NCBI GenBank assembly: GCA_009809945.1
Contig: WTPW01000875.1
Coordinates: 43,207-107,206, forward strand
From: Gigaspora margarita
Taxonomy: Eukaryota; Glomeromycota; Glomeromycetes; Diversisporales; Gigasporaceae
Length of the DNA stretch: 64,000 bases
Direction: 5' to 3'
Shown here piece after piece: positions 23,423 through 34,215 of the stretch. A model generated the notes under the pieces. That model had not been told where the DNA came from, searched no databases, and saw only the letters and a list, made by a program, of their open reading frames with translations. Made by a program: the position numbers and the translations under genes. Position 1 is the stretch's first letter. The number at the start of each line of letters is the position of its first letter.

Positions 23423-23622
23423 CTGCCAATCATTTGATTTGGATGAACTAACCACCAAGTTGCATCTCAGTGAGTACTACAACTTTCAATAAGTTGACTT
23501 AGGACTTTAGTTTAATAAAAAAATACTTACCATTGGACTTTTGTCAAATTTTAGCACATAGTGAATATTATAAGAATTTGCCCAAATCCTAATATAGAAA
23601 TTTGTGCTGATCTTAAATGCAA

Positions 23623-24074
23623 CAGCAATTTATTATGTATCAGACTTTATTTATTATGAATCAGGATTTCTGAATAAGTGTTCAATTTTTAAAAAATAGT
23701 TGGATTTTGGATAAAGATCAAATTCTCAATCTGCTGAATTGCTATTTTAATTTATTGGGCTTATAAACATTGTTATTTGCGTCAATTTAATGGTCATTAT
23801 AATGTTTAAAATATTTTACTTTATTATTGCTCAAGCATATGACTTTATTTACAGTATGAGAAAAAACATATGGGGATTCCGTTCGCTACCATTTTACTAG
23901 CTCTATAATACATAGTAGGAAAACTAGATCCTAAATATTTTCAACCAAATTAACCATATGCTTTTATGCAAATTACACTAAGAAACAAACTATTCCATCC
24001 TAAGAATGCTAAGAAAAGATCTCATAGCCACAAAGAGAATCAGTTAAATTAATTGCATTGTGTATAGCGTGAAT
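23623..24074. other. Spacer, no gene recognised
   Basis: Moderately AT-rich unique sequence between the foldback element and the 46-bp satellite. No frame, repeat or RNA motif could be supported. Confidence 0.45.
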
Positions 24075-25510
24075 GCCATTACTTACCTATAGGTCCTTGC
24101 ATTGCTATTGCAGCTGCAGAGCCTAATCCAAATATGAGGTCCTTGCACTACTACTGTAGGCGTGGAGCCTGATTCTAACATGAGGTCCTTGCACTGCTAT
24201 CGCAGCCATGGAGCCTAATAAAAAACTAGAGGTCTTTGTACTGCTATTCCAGTCATGAAGTCTGATCATAACATGAGGCCCTTGCACTGATATTGAACTG
24301 CAGGTGCCTAATCAAAACATAAGGTCCTTACACTACTACTGTAGCCGTGGTGCCTATTTACAATATGAGGTCCTTGTGCTGCTATTGCAGCTGCGGAGCC
24401 TAATCAAAACATGAGGTCCTTGCACTACTACTGTAGCCATGGAGCCCAATTATAACATAAAGTCCTTGCACTGCCTATCGCAGCTGCAATGCTTAATAAA
24501 AACAAGATATCCTTGTACTGCTATTGCAGCTGTGAGACTGATCATAACATGAGGTCCTTGCACTGCTATCACTGCCGTGGAGCCTAACCAAACTTGAGTC
24601 CTTGCCTAATTACCATATGAGGGGGTCCGCTAAAGCCTTGTACCCACATGACTTTTTATATGTAGATCAACCAATCAAAATCACGAAATTTGTTTACACA
24701 GATCAGCCTGAAAGAAGTCAAAAAATCAAAAAACGCAAAAATATGAAAAACGGCGGTCTAAACCTGTCTTGTTGCATTAATAAAAAATGTCAGGGAGGCA
24801 ATTTTACCCATAAAACTACTCTTACCTAACGCTCAACTAACCCTAACCCTAATTACAATTAAAACTTCAAAAATTACGCAAGTACAAGGCTTTAGCGATC
24901 TCCCATATGAGGCCCTTGTACTGCTATCATAGTACAGAGCCTAATAAAAAACATGAGGTCTTTGCACTGCTATGCAAGCACAGAGCAAATCACAACATGG
25001 GGTCCTTGTCCTACTACTACAACCATAGAGCCTAATCCCAACATGAAGTCATTGCACTATTATCACAGCCACAGAACCTAATAAGAAACATGAGATTCTT
25101 GCACTGCTAATCCAGTTGCAGAACCTAATCAACTCATAAGGTCCTTGCACTACTACTATAGCCATGAAGCCTAATCACAGCATAAGGCCATTGCAGCTAC
25201 AAAGCTAATCATAATAGAGGCTCTTTCACTATTAATATAGTCATGAAACCTGATCACGCTTGCACTATTGTCATAATCATAAAGCCTAATTATCAATAAT
25301 TTTTGTACTGCTAATCGCAACCATATGATCTAACTACTAAAATATAAGCTTCTTGCACTGCTATTGCAGCTGTGAAACCTAATCACAATATGAGGTTCTT
25401 GCACTACTATTGCAGCTGTGATGCTTAATTATCAAAAGAAGATGTCTTGCACTGTCATTATAGTTACAGAACCTAATCACTAATGTGATGTCCTCACACT
25501 GCCATTATAG
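24075..25510. repeat. 46-bp satellite, about 25 copies
   Basis: The unit reads approximately AGGTCCTTGCACTGCTATTG, then CAGC(T/C)G(C/T)GGAGCCTAAT, then a short A-rich spacer with CATG. Copies have alternating versions (GCTATTGCAGC and ACTACTGTAGC), suggesting higher-order structure. Towards 25400 the copies decay. A MITE interrupts it at 24622-24903. Confidence 0.88.
24622..24903. mobile_element. MITE (282 bp) in the satellite, 8-bp duplication CATATGAG
   Basis: Inverted termini GGGGTCCGCTAAAGCCTTGT and the complement of ACAAGGCTTTAGCGATCTCC are flanked by CATATGAG (24614-24621, 24904-24911); a ninth base also matches, so hAT or MULE type. The interior carries the CTAACCCTAACCCTAA core shared with other elements. 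The 75-codon frame across it is fortuitous. Confidence 0.85.
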
Positions 25511-25522
25511 CCATTGTCCGAA

Positions 25523-25538
25523 GGGTGGGAAGGGTGGG
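25523..25538 (+). other. G-quadruplex motif
   Basis: GGGTGGGAAGGGTGGG gives four runs of three G with loops of 1, 2 and 1 nt, the classical pattern of a very stable parallel quadruplex. It lies at the boundary of the decayed 46-bp satellite and unique sequence. Confidence 0.75.
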
Positions 25539-25539
25539 A

Positions 25540-25951
25540 TGATAGAGCCAGCCTTCACTACAAGGCGAGCGATAGCGAAAAGAAAGATAACTTTCTTACT
25601 TAACAAAACACCATTAAATATCTTTTCCTTTTCGTCTTATCCATAGTATGTAATCTGATTTCAACAATCATATGCAATTACAATATACACCAGAAAATAC
25701 CTGCATCAAACAAGATACCATAACGGCCACAACAATCAACTATCAAAGTCCTAATTCAACAAATTGAACATGTGATCTAATAAAGTCATCTGATCTTGCA
25801 ATAAATGATCGCCCTGTAATTTAGTTGACAGGCTTCTCAAATTACTATCAATCGAATTATTATATTTAATATAGGATATTAATTTTTTTAAAACTTAGTT
25901 ATTTGCATTTATTAACCAACGTTAATTAATCAAAATACTTAACAGTTAAAT
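25540..25951. other. Unique spacer after the satellite, no gene recognised
   Basis: Slightly less A+T-rich than average (contains GGCGAGCGATAGCG near 25562). No open frame or inverted termini are visible. Confidence 0.4.
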
Positions 25952-25958
25952 AATAATT

Positions 25959-26225
25959 AGAGAATTTCTATTTGTACACTAATGTGTACACACGGGTACA
26001 TGTGATAACTCAAAATTTTACTTATGAAACTACTCTTCGAGTTCTAACAAAAAATATTCTTTGCAAAATTTTAACATAAACTATAAACTTTCAATCCCAC
26101 AGCTAACCCTTACCCTAACCTCAAATTAGGTTTAATTTTTTGGTTATAATTATAGGTTATACAGATTTGCTAATTAATTTATTAATACCCGTGTGTACAC
26201 ACTAGTGTATAATAAGCTATTTTCT
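25959..26225. mobile_element. MITE (267 bp) with GTGTACACACGGGTA subterminal repeats
   Basis: Arms AGAGAATTTC... and AGAAAATAGC... (inverted) share a perfect GTGTACACACGGGTA block. AATAATT flanks it (25952-25958, 26226-26232). The interior contains the shared CTAACCCTTACCCTAAC core. Confidence 0.72.
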
Positions 26226-26524
26226 AATAATTATTACTAGAATAACGAAATTTTTAAATTTCGATTCTGTATTTAATACTATCTGAAACAAAAACTGCCT
26301 TAAAGGTAGGGTGCCAATAGCATTTCATCTACTTTTGTAATATATTAATTTAAAATTTATCTAATTTTTGACCTAAAATGAAAAAATAATACAAATCAGC
26401 ACATGAAATATAATAGAGCTTGTCTGAATGTTCGTTTATTTTGACCAATATTCTGATATAGCAAAAATTAAATAATATTTGATTAATTATTTTTGACCGA
26501 ATCAGATCTCTAAGTGCTAGTCTC

Positions 26525-26990
26525 TCTTTACCGAGTACTTCATGCTTAACATTTCGCGTTTGGCACTTTACGCTTAACACTTCATACCTAGCACTTTGTG
26601 TCTAATCCTCTACGTCTGGTATTTTGTCCTCGTCATTTTATGCCTGGTATTTTATACATGTCATTTTATTCCTGGCATTTTTTTCTCCAGTGCTAGCACA
26701 TACGGATCATTACGAGAGGCTATTTATATGCCTGGCATTTTGTATCTGGCACCTTATGCCCAGTACTCTGTATGGCCTTTATGCCTGGTATTTAGCATCT
26801 GGCATTATGCTCGGCACTTTGTAGCCATACCTTTAATAGTGCTTTAATAATACCTGCACTTTGTACAATGCTTTTGATAGTCCTATGCCTTTGATAATGC
26901 TTGCATATTGTGCCTATACCTTTAATAGTGCCTGGCACTTTGTGCTACTTTTTAGCTTGCCTATAATAATGTATAGTTTTTGTATCTATG
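26525..26990. repeat. Minisatellite of TGCCTGGCATTTTGT type
   Basis: Units of about 17-20 bp (TGCCTGGCATTTTGTATC, GCACTTTGTGCC, TCTGGCACCTTATGCC) repeat irregularly more than 15 times. Two overlapping plus-strand frames (26596-26847 and 26624-26824) are by-products of the repeat. Confidence 0.7.
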
Positions 26991-27300
26991 AGCATAGACA
27001 CGACTAGTGCCCGGCATGGGCATTTGCATGTCCCTACTTTAAGTATAAATTTTTGACAACAACATGACAGAATTCAATAAAAATTTTTAAATAAATTCTA
27101 TAAAATTCTTTAAGAAATTTTTATTTTTGTTTAAATGTTTAAAAAAATTTCTGTTGCAGCTATCTTTTTATGTTACAAAAATTTTTCAAACTTTGAATTA
27201 GAATCTACTTGAAAGAATTTGATAAAATTTTTTTAAATGGATTCTACTAAATTATAGTATTTATTAAAACCAAATTTTATTGAATTCTAATAGATAAATA

Positions 27301-27544
27301 TGGGCGAGTCAATAGAAAGCAAACAAATTTTTTATAATAAAATTTTTTGAAACTTTGAACAGAAATAATTTAACAAAAATTTAATCAAATTTGATAATTT
27401 TTTTTTTAAATCAATTTTATACATTTATAGAATTAATTTAAAAAAATTTATCGAATTTGATCAAGTTTTTGTTAAGTTATTTTAATTTAAACTTTTAAAA
27501 AAGTTACTTAAAAAAATTTGCTTGATTTCTATTAACTCACCCCA
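27301..27544. mobile_element. Mariner-like MITE, second copy
   Basis: Termini TGGGCGAGTCAATAGAAAGC and the complement of ATTTCTATTAACTCACCCCA match the 5439-5686 family. The interior palindrome around ATTTATAGAATTAATTT and GAATTTGATCAAG is the single-copy version of the module amplified at 37752-38981 and 45854-47096. The left flank ends in TA; the right flank is degraded. Confidence 0.75.
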
Positions 27545-27850
27545 AATATCGAGAAATATTTGTTCAAAATTTGAAAAAATTTTTGCCGTAGCTATTTTTT
27601 TTTTAAAAGCTGATAAAAAGTCTTCCAAACTTTGAAAATTTCTTGACAAATATCTGATAGGCTTCAAAGAAAATTTATTTAAATAAATTCTTACTAATTT
27701 GCTAATTAGTAGAATTTGATTTTAAAAAATTTCTATCTAATTCCATTGGATAGTTGTCAAGAAAATTTGTCCAAAAATTAAGAATTCTACTTTGATAACT
27801 TACGTACATCAAATATTACGTGACTTTAGGTACGATATGAAAGTGCAAGT

Positions 27851-29365
27851 TAGGGTGTCCAGGATTATGATCCGGTAAATGCCAAATAATGCATCCGGTA
27901 AATTACAAATTATGCAAATTATGCGGACCCCAGGATTAGGGTTAAAAAATTTTGCTGCCCAAATATCAAAATCTGCTGTAGTGCAAGACAAACGTTTATA
28001 ACCAAAAATTTAGTATATGAAATTGTTTTTACATGTTATTATACAAATAATATTGTCGAACTCTAACAGGACCCCTGAATACTAATATTATATATATATA
28101 TAACCTTTGTCTTTAAACTTTATATGAGTGTACATTAAATTTTATTATAAAGTGTACACAAACATTAAAGCAACAGTTTAAGTGTACGATATACCTTTAG
28201 ATAATAATTTTAAATTTATAATTAAGTGTACAACATAGTTTTAATTAAAAATAATTTAATGTATGACAAAGATATAATAAATGTTTAAAATTAAATTACT
28301 TTAAAAAAAGTAAAAGTTAATAAATTATATTTATGTTTTAAAATTTCTATTAATTGAAATTGGTAATATTCAATTTTATACAATGTTGTAATTCACAAAA
28401 GTTATATCTTTTTGTAAAGCAACAATATTATATTATAATGCTAAAGAGACCTTTATTCAAGTAAAATAGAAACTTATCTACTAGTAACTATTGAGTTAAT
28501 TCATATATATTCTCTATACAGTACATACCAATCATTGCAATACTTAAGCAAACAATATTGATATTGTTCTAGAATCAATTTAGAGACAGGTATATAAAGT
28601 TGATACTAAATTATGCACAATGAATAAATATTGTCACTATTATTGATTTTACTAGTTTTTATTAAATTTGTATATTATATATATTATATTTATATATTAT
28701 GTACGACTAACATTCTTGCACAATAAGTAACTATATGACATATCTTTTTTGATATTATTAATTAAGTATACATCAAAGGTTGAGTTAAGTTGTTATTAAA
28801 AAAATAAGATTTGTGTAACTGTATGATAAACATTTTAAAAAATTTAGTCTAAGTGTACTACAAATGTTTTATGCATATATTCAGGGGTCCTACTCTAACC
28901 TAACAAAATTTTACTAGAAATTTTTGTGCTCTAATTTTGCTCATGTCAAAAATTACAAGTACATATGTACGTACATTATGTAGCTTACATTGTATAACCA
29001 ATAGTGTGTTAGCATATAATCATTATACCAATGCTATAAAAGTTCTAGTATAATAAATAATTGTTGCTATATTCAGATCAATTAATTTTAAAGTATAAAT
29101 GCTATGATGGTTTAGCTAGCATTATTACATGATCCTACTTGGATTTAGCTAACATTAGAGTATAATATAGGCTAACTTGATATCACATTCTGTATAACTT
29201 AATCTGTGTAACATCAATTGGCCAATAGAAATTTCTTTATATGAGAGAGTGGATAAATTATACAAGATTATGCGAATTTCTTTAAATTATGTGAAATCGC
29301 ATATTTTATATGCTATAAGGTGAATTATACAGAAATTATCCCAGATTATAATCCTGGACACTCTA
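27851..29365. mobile_element. hAT-like TIR element, itself interrupted
   Basis: Inverted termini TAGGGTGTCCAGGATTATGA and TAGAGTGTCCAGGATTATAA follow the TAGNG rule of hAT ends. An 824-bp MITE sits inside (28068-28891), so the element proper is about 0.7 kb. Its right end abuts the next element, and no duplication could be read. Termini resemble the 40214-40434 MITE. Confidence 0.65.
28068..28891. mobile_element. hAT-type MITE, 824 bp, perfect 8-bp duplication ACTCTAAC
   Basis: Termini AGGACCCCTGAATA and TATTCAGGGGTCCT are flanked by ACTCTAAC (28060-28067, 28892-28899). The body repeats AAGTGTACA and its variants at least six times in both orientations, as expected of subterminal transposase-binding sites. 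It shares the AGGACCC start with the 12882-13174 MITE. Confidence 0.85.
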
Positions 29366-29514
29366 TTCCCCAGTTGCACCAACAAAATTTTTAGATCACG
29401 TGATGACTAGAGTTTCAACCCGGAATATACTAACCCAGGTCACCTGTGTTAAAACAGTGATCTGGGCTACAAAATTGTAACCTGGGTCAAAACGGGTTAT
29501 ATATTGATAGCTTA

Positions 29515-30295
29515 ATTTTGACTTTTCTTTTTTTTTTTGTATTTTAAGATCTAACTAAATCAGTATTATTATTGTTATAGCCTAACTAACATGTTTTTTG
29601 TATATGCAATTAAACATCTAGCTAAATTAGTATCATGATTATTAAAGCTACTAACATGATAGTATGATTCTTTCCCATTACAATATATTAATAATTTACT
29701 AAATTTTGCTTTACCGCATTTTTTTTAACAATAAATTGTAACCCAGATCATATATCGAATAGGTTAACTTTACCTTTCTTTTTTTTGTATCATTAAGCAT
29801 CTAACTAAATTAGTATTGTAATTGTTAAAACCCATTAATAAACTAATGTGTTTGTGTCAAAACGAGTTATATAATGAATAGGTTAATTTTAACTTTTCTT
29901 TTTTTTGTATTAAGCATCTAACTAAATTAGTATTGTAATTGTTATAGCCCACTAGCTAATGTGTTTTTTTTGTATACGCAATTAAATATTTAGCTAAATT
30001 AGTATTATGATTATTAAAGCTACTAACATGATAGTGTGATTCTTTCCCGTTAACAATATATTAACCCAGTAACTTTACTTTTTTTTTGTATTATTGAGCA
30101 TCTAACTAATTAATCTCGTGGTCATTAAAACCCATTATATGAACTAGTGTGTTTTTTTTTGTATACAATTAAGCATCTAGCTAAATTAGTATCATGATTA
30201 TTAACCCCATTTATGAAGTAGTATACGCAATTAAGCATCTAGCTAAATTAGTATCATGATTATAAAACCCCACTTTATAAAGTAGCATGCAAGGC
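29515..30295. repeat. Subterminal tandem repeats of the hAT element
   Basis: About seven diverged copies of AAGCATCTAACTAAATTAGT followed by ATTGTAATTGTTA or ATCATGATTATTA and a poly-T/GTATACGCAATT segment fill the space between the left terminus and the transposase. Subterminal repeats of this kind are common transposase-binding regions in hAT elements. Confidence 0.7.
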
Positions 30296-30838
30296 TAGTA
30301 GATATGAAAAATAATTTACTTTACTGCATTTTTTCTAACAATAAAAAATGCTAAAGCGGAGCATCATGTGTGATTTTAATATTAATCATTAATGCATTAT
30401 AGTAATAAAATAAATAGATCATACTGTATCTGTAATTGATAGTTAATTTTCTTTACATTAATTGTCATTTTTTTAATTTACTTCCTTTCTTTTAAAATAA
30501 CCATTTTTCTTTTAAAGCTAAAATTTTCAAAGAATTCATTGTTTATAATTTTTTTTTATATATACAATATAATGAACGATAACGAAGATATAAATAATAA
30601 TGAATATTCTAGAGAAATTGCATTAGTCAAATTGCATTTGGAAGTTGATGATAAAGAAGATGAAAATTCAGTCCTTCAGAAGATTAGCAATAACGAAGGT
30701 GAACCTTCAGAAGAAATTACATTGCATTTTGGAGCCAGTTATAATATTTCTCTTTGTTCTGGTGAAGCATCTTCAGAAAATCAATTACATGTAAAAAAAA
30801 AAAATTAGATCATACAAAACATAGACAATTAAACTATC

Positions 30839-31188
30839 TAGAGATGTATCAGTCCTGAAAAAGACCAGTTCAGAACTGGTCCCGAACTGGGACTGATAAG
30901 GACTGTGGAACCATTAAAGGACCAGTCCTGGGACCGGTCTTGTAAATATAACTGTGATGTTCATATTACCCAATCAAATTTCTTGATCAGGTGTAACATA
31001 GATCATATGATGTTTGTTTACATCTGACAGTAAATAATTACATCATTTTTGGCCAATAAAATCTTATGCATTAAGATTGACGTAATCATTAAAGAACCAT
31101 TATAGGACCAAAGGATCAGACCAAACTGGGACCATAAACACTATGATAACAGTCCTCTTAGGGACTGGACCGAACTGATGCAACCCTA
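30839..31188. mobile_element. hAT-type MITE inside the transposase, 8-bp duplication AAACTATC
   Basis: Termini TAGAGATGTATCAGTCCTG and TAGGGTTGCATCAGTTCGG (inverted) are flanked by AAACTATC (30831-30838, 31189-31196). Short internal palindromes such as CCAGTTCAGAACTGG occur near both ends. It separates the acidic N-terminus from the BED finger. Confidence 0.88.
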
Positions 31189-32883
31189 AAACTATCTAAA
31201 GCCTAAACTAAATTATACAAAGAATAGTTGGGTATGGAAGTATTTAAAATAAGCAAAGATAGACAGTACGATATATGTCAGGTTGAAGTACTGAATTTAA
31301 GCAATAAAACTGTTAAATGCAATTATAAATTTTTACATGATGGTAGTACTGGGAATATGAGTAGCCATCTTCCGTGCAAACATAATCTATATGAAAAAAA
31401 AACTTAAGTTTTTTATTAACATATATTTTAGTATTTTTTAATTTAATAGTTATTCTTAATATTTTATAATATAGAAGCAAGATCACATAATTCAGCAAAC
31501 ATTATCAGAGGCATTTGAATGGGCTAATGTTAAGATGCACAAGGAACCACCAAATAAAGAAATCTAGCAAGCAATTACCTGAAAGAATAGTTGTTGACAA
31601 TTTGCCATTTAATATAATAAAAAAAAAGTATATAAAAAAATGATGAAGATTGTCAATTCAGCATTTCAGCTTTCTACTAATAAAAAAATTCAAGAGGAAA
31701 TTAATATAGAATATTCTAATGCCATCAAAAACTTAAGGAGATTATTAGATAATACATGTGAAATGGCATCTTTAACAACTGATCTGTGGACTGCACAGAG
31801 CAAACACAGGTATATTGGTATAACAGTTCATTGGCTATCAGAGGATTTTAAAATTTATGATTGTTTTCTTTGTATAGAGCGAATGCCATATCCATATTCT
31901 TCTGAAAATATAGTTACATTTTTAAAAAAAAAGTTTTGGAATTTGGGTTAGATAAAAAAATTATATGTGTTATAACAGACAATGGTAGTAATATAGTTAA
32001 AGCAAATGGCTCATAGAATAAGGCTGAACATTTATCATATGCAGCTCATATTCTATAATTATCTGTTGCACGTGCTTTTATAAAATCAAATAATTATATT
32101 AAATGAATTAAGTGATTAGTTCAGTTTTTTACTAAATCTCCTAAACAAAGTGAGCATCTTGATGAAGCACAACAAGAATATCAATAACACTTGCAAGTTC
32201 AAAATGATATATCAAATTCTGATAATAGTGATTTGATTGATATTATTTTAGAAAATCCTATTCGAAATATCTCTAATATTAAGACTAGGTAGAATTCAAA
32301 ATACAGTCAGGGAATATACCGAATTAGGATAATGTTGATTGCTCCTTTTATGGTAACAAAATATCGATCAGACTATTCTAGATTCCATTCTACAGATCAT
32401 CAGCTCTGTGCAACTAGCCAATAAAATTGCAAGGCCAAATGTAATGGCCAAGAATTTTATTACTGCAAGATTTCTTATTTTCTTATTACCTGTTAATAAA
32501 AGGCAATTTATTCCATGCAGCCAGCAAAAAAAACCTTTTATTTAAAGATTCTGATGACTATAAAGCTAATGTCATTCTAGTTTTTTTTAATCGCTAAGTA
32601 TTTGCTTTCGAGCAAATTGTCTAGTCCCTTCAGAGCGTGGGATACTTTACTTTGAAATTAAAGTTATAGACAAAAAAAAATGGGTATCTAATAATTATTT
32701 TGGTTTTTTTTTAACTTTTTTTAAGTTATACACTATTTCCTCTATAAAATCAACTTTGTCTATTTTACTAAAAAACTTTTTGGCCTGTTTGTTTATTATT
32801 TTAGCTGAAAAAGAAACTAGAACCATATTAGTCAAACTTGCACACAATGTCCCTCTTCTAAAGTGTAAACTATTCATATTGGT

Positions 32884-33160
32884 GCTTATTTTAATCGTAT
32901 GAAGGATTTAGATATCATAAGAAAAAAATGGTCTTCTACTGCTCCTGAATGGCGACGAGCTTGTAATGGATTGAATCTTGAAGGTAGTTAATTGTTATTT
33001 ATTGAATTCTGGAATTAAAAAATAAAGTAGATGTACATATTTTTGCTAAACAAAACTCTACTTTTAGGAAACTGCATTAAATCTTTTTGCAGTGTCTATA
33101 ATAGCAGTCGTATTATTCATCAATGGGGTTATAGCGACTTCAACTTTTTTCAGAATGTAT
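32884..33160 (+). pseudogene. Two-exon coding relic, Cys-containing, function unknown
   Basis: Plus-strand sequence reads MKDLDIIRKKW, then APEWRRACNGLNLEG up to 32983, then an intron-like gap 32984-33067 (GTAGTT ... CTTTTAG, 84 bp). It continues in phase as NCIKSFCSVYNSSRIIHQWG and YSDFNFF. The pattern W-R-x-A-C-x-GLNLEG-x-C-x(4)-C-x-x-Y resembles a Cys-rich family that I recall as expanded in some AM fungi and protists, but I cannot name it with confidence. Upstream (32400-32530) has coding-like residue runs and downstream decays. It may be captured host sequence or the element's own gene. Confidence 0.45.
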
Positions 33161-33599
33161 GTTTTATCTATAGCTTGTGTTTTTTAAAATGCCAAGTGGA
33201 GAGTAAGCAGTTCTAGAAAATCAGGCTCTGTTCAAGCTCATAAGCATCACTTTTGTTATGATTTTTTATAGTCTTTTAATTCCATTTTCTTAATAGAATG
33301 ATTAGAATTGGATAATGTACAAAACAATACGATAAAAAAATAGATAATTCAGATTATATATAGATTAACGTCTATATCATAACTTTTAGGACAGGAAAAC
33401 AAGGAAAATGAATCATGGGGTGTGGTTATCATAGTGACAATAGATATTCTTTTTGTTTTGGAAGCGATATAGCATATAATTTATCATATATACTTGGTGA
33501 TATAGTTGGATACTATCTAAACTTTAGGGAAAACATAAGTGTTTCACACTAAAATGGAATAAACTTAGGTAACCAACATTGAAAATTAAAAGTTTTTTT

Positions 33600-34215
33600 T
33601 TTATAGTAATAATTCCATAATTTAATATTCTCGTTAATTATTACATAAATTAATACCTTCGATAATTTTATATAAATTAATATCTTCACTGATTATTAAA
33701 TAATTTAATATTTGGGTTAGGTGCTGGGAAAAGGGCCCAAAATGACAATTTTTTCAAAAGACTTTTTTTATATAAATTAATTTAGAATAAGATTAGGATC
33801 ATTTTTTACTTAAAACACAAAGGTAGTTGTATTAATAAAAATTTGCAGTATAGCTCTTTAAAGTTTGTAATTTTTTATGGTTTATTATAAAATTTATAAC
33901 ATAAAAATTGATTTTCTAAAGATCTTTTTTTTGTCAATTTCCGCCCTTTTCTCAGCATCTAGCCCATTTTAATAATTATTACATAATTTAATAATATTTT
34001 CGCAAATTATTAAAAAAATAAAATTTTTATTATTAAATAAATAAAATTTTCTCTAATTATTATATAATTATGATATCTTTGCAAATTATTAAATAATTTA
34101 ATGATATCTTTGCTAATTATTAACTAAATAAATTTTTCTAATTATTAAAGAAATTAATTTTTTTGCACATTATTAAATAAATTAATTATTCAATAATTAT
34201 TTTGTTATTTCTTCG
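33600..34215. repeat. Tandem AATTATTAAATAATTTAATA repeats, split by a MITE
   Basis: Units of about 25-32 bp (TTATTAAATAATTTAATGAT followed by ATCTTTGCTAA) run from 33600 to 33713 and resume at 33966 to about 34215. Confidence 0.7.
33714..33965. mobile_element. Innermost MITE with GGGTTAGGTGCTGGGAAAAG termini
   Basis: Termini GGGTTAGGTGCTGGGAAAAG and (inverted) GGGCTAGATGCTGAGAAAAG bound 252 bp of non-coding sequence inside the tandem array. It is comparatively G-rich at both ends. A target duplication is not clear. Confidence 0.7.

Larger units (their letters stand above)
18305..23620. mobile_element. Foldback element split by a Helitron-like element and a hAT MITE
   Basis: The left part (about 18305-18475) aligns with the left arm of the 15868-16314 element, including GGCAATAGTAAT and ATTGAAAGTTGTA. 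The right part (22902-23032 and 23431-23620) continues the same palindrome to a GTGCTGATCTT end. Joining base 18475 to 22902 restores alignment with sister copies without gap or duplication. Outer boundaries are approximate. Confidence 0.7.

Noticed and set aside
24602-24829. 75-codon open frame MPNYHMRGS...
   Set aside because: It begins in the satellite and runs through a MITE with proven ends; no domain.
24830-24855. Telomeric repeat (CTAACCCTAACCCTAA)
   Set aside because: Only about two units, always in the same internal core of several MITEs; not a telomere or an interstitial telomere array.
24075-25510. CRISPR-like array of regular 46-bp periodicity
   Set aside because: The whole unit is repeated with drift and there are no unique spacers; this is a eukaryotic satellite.
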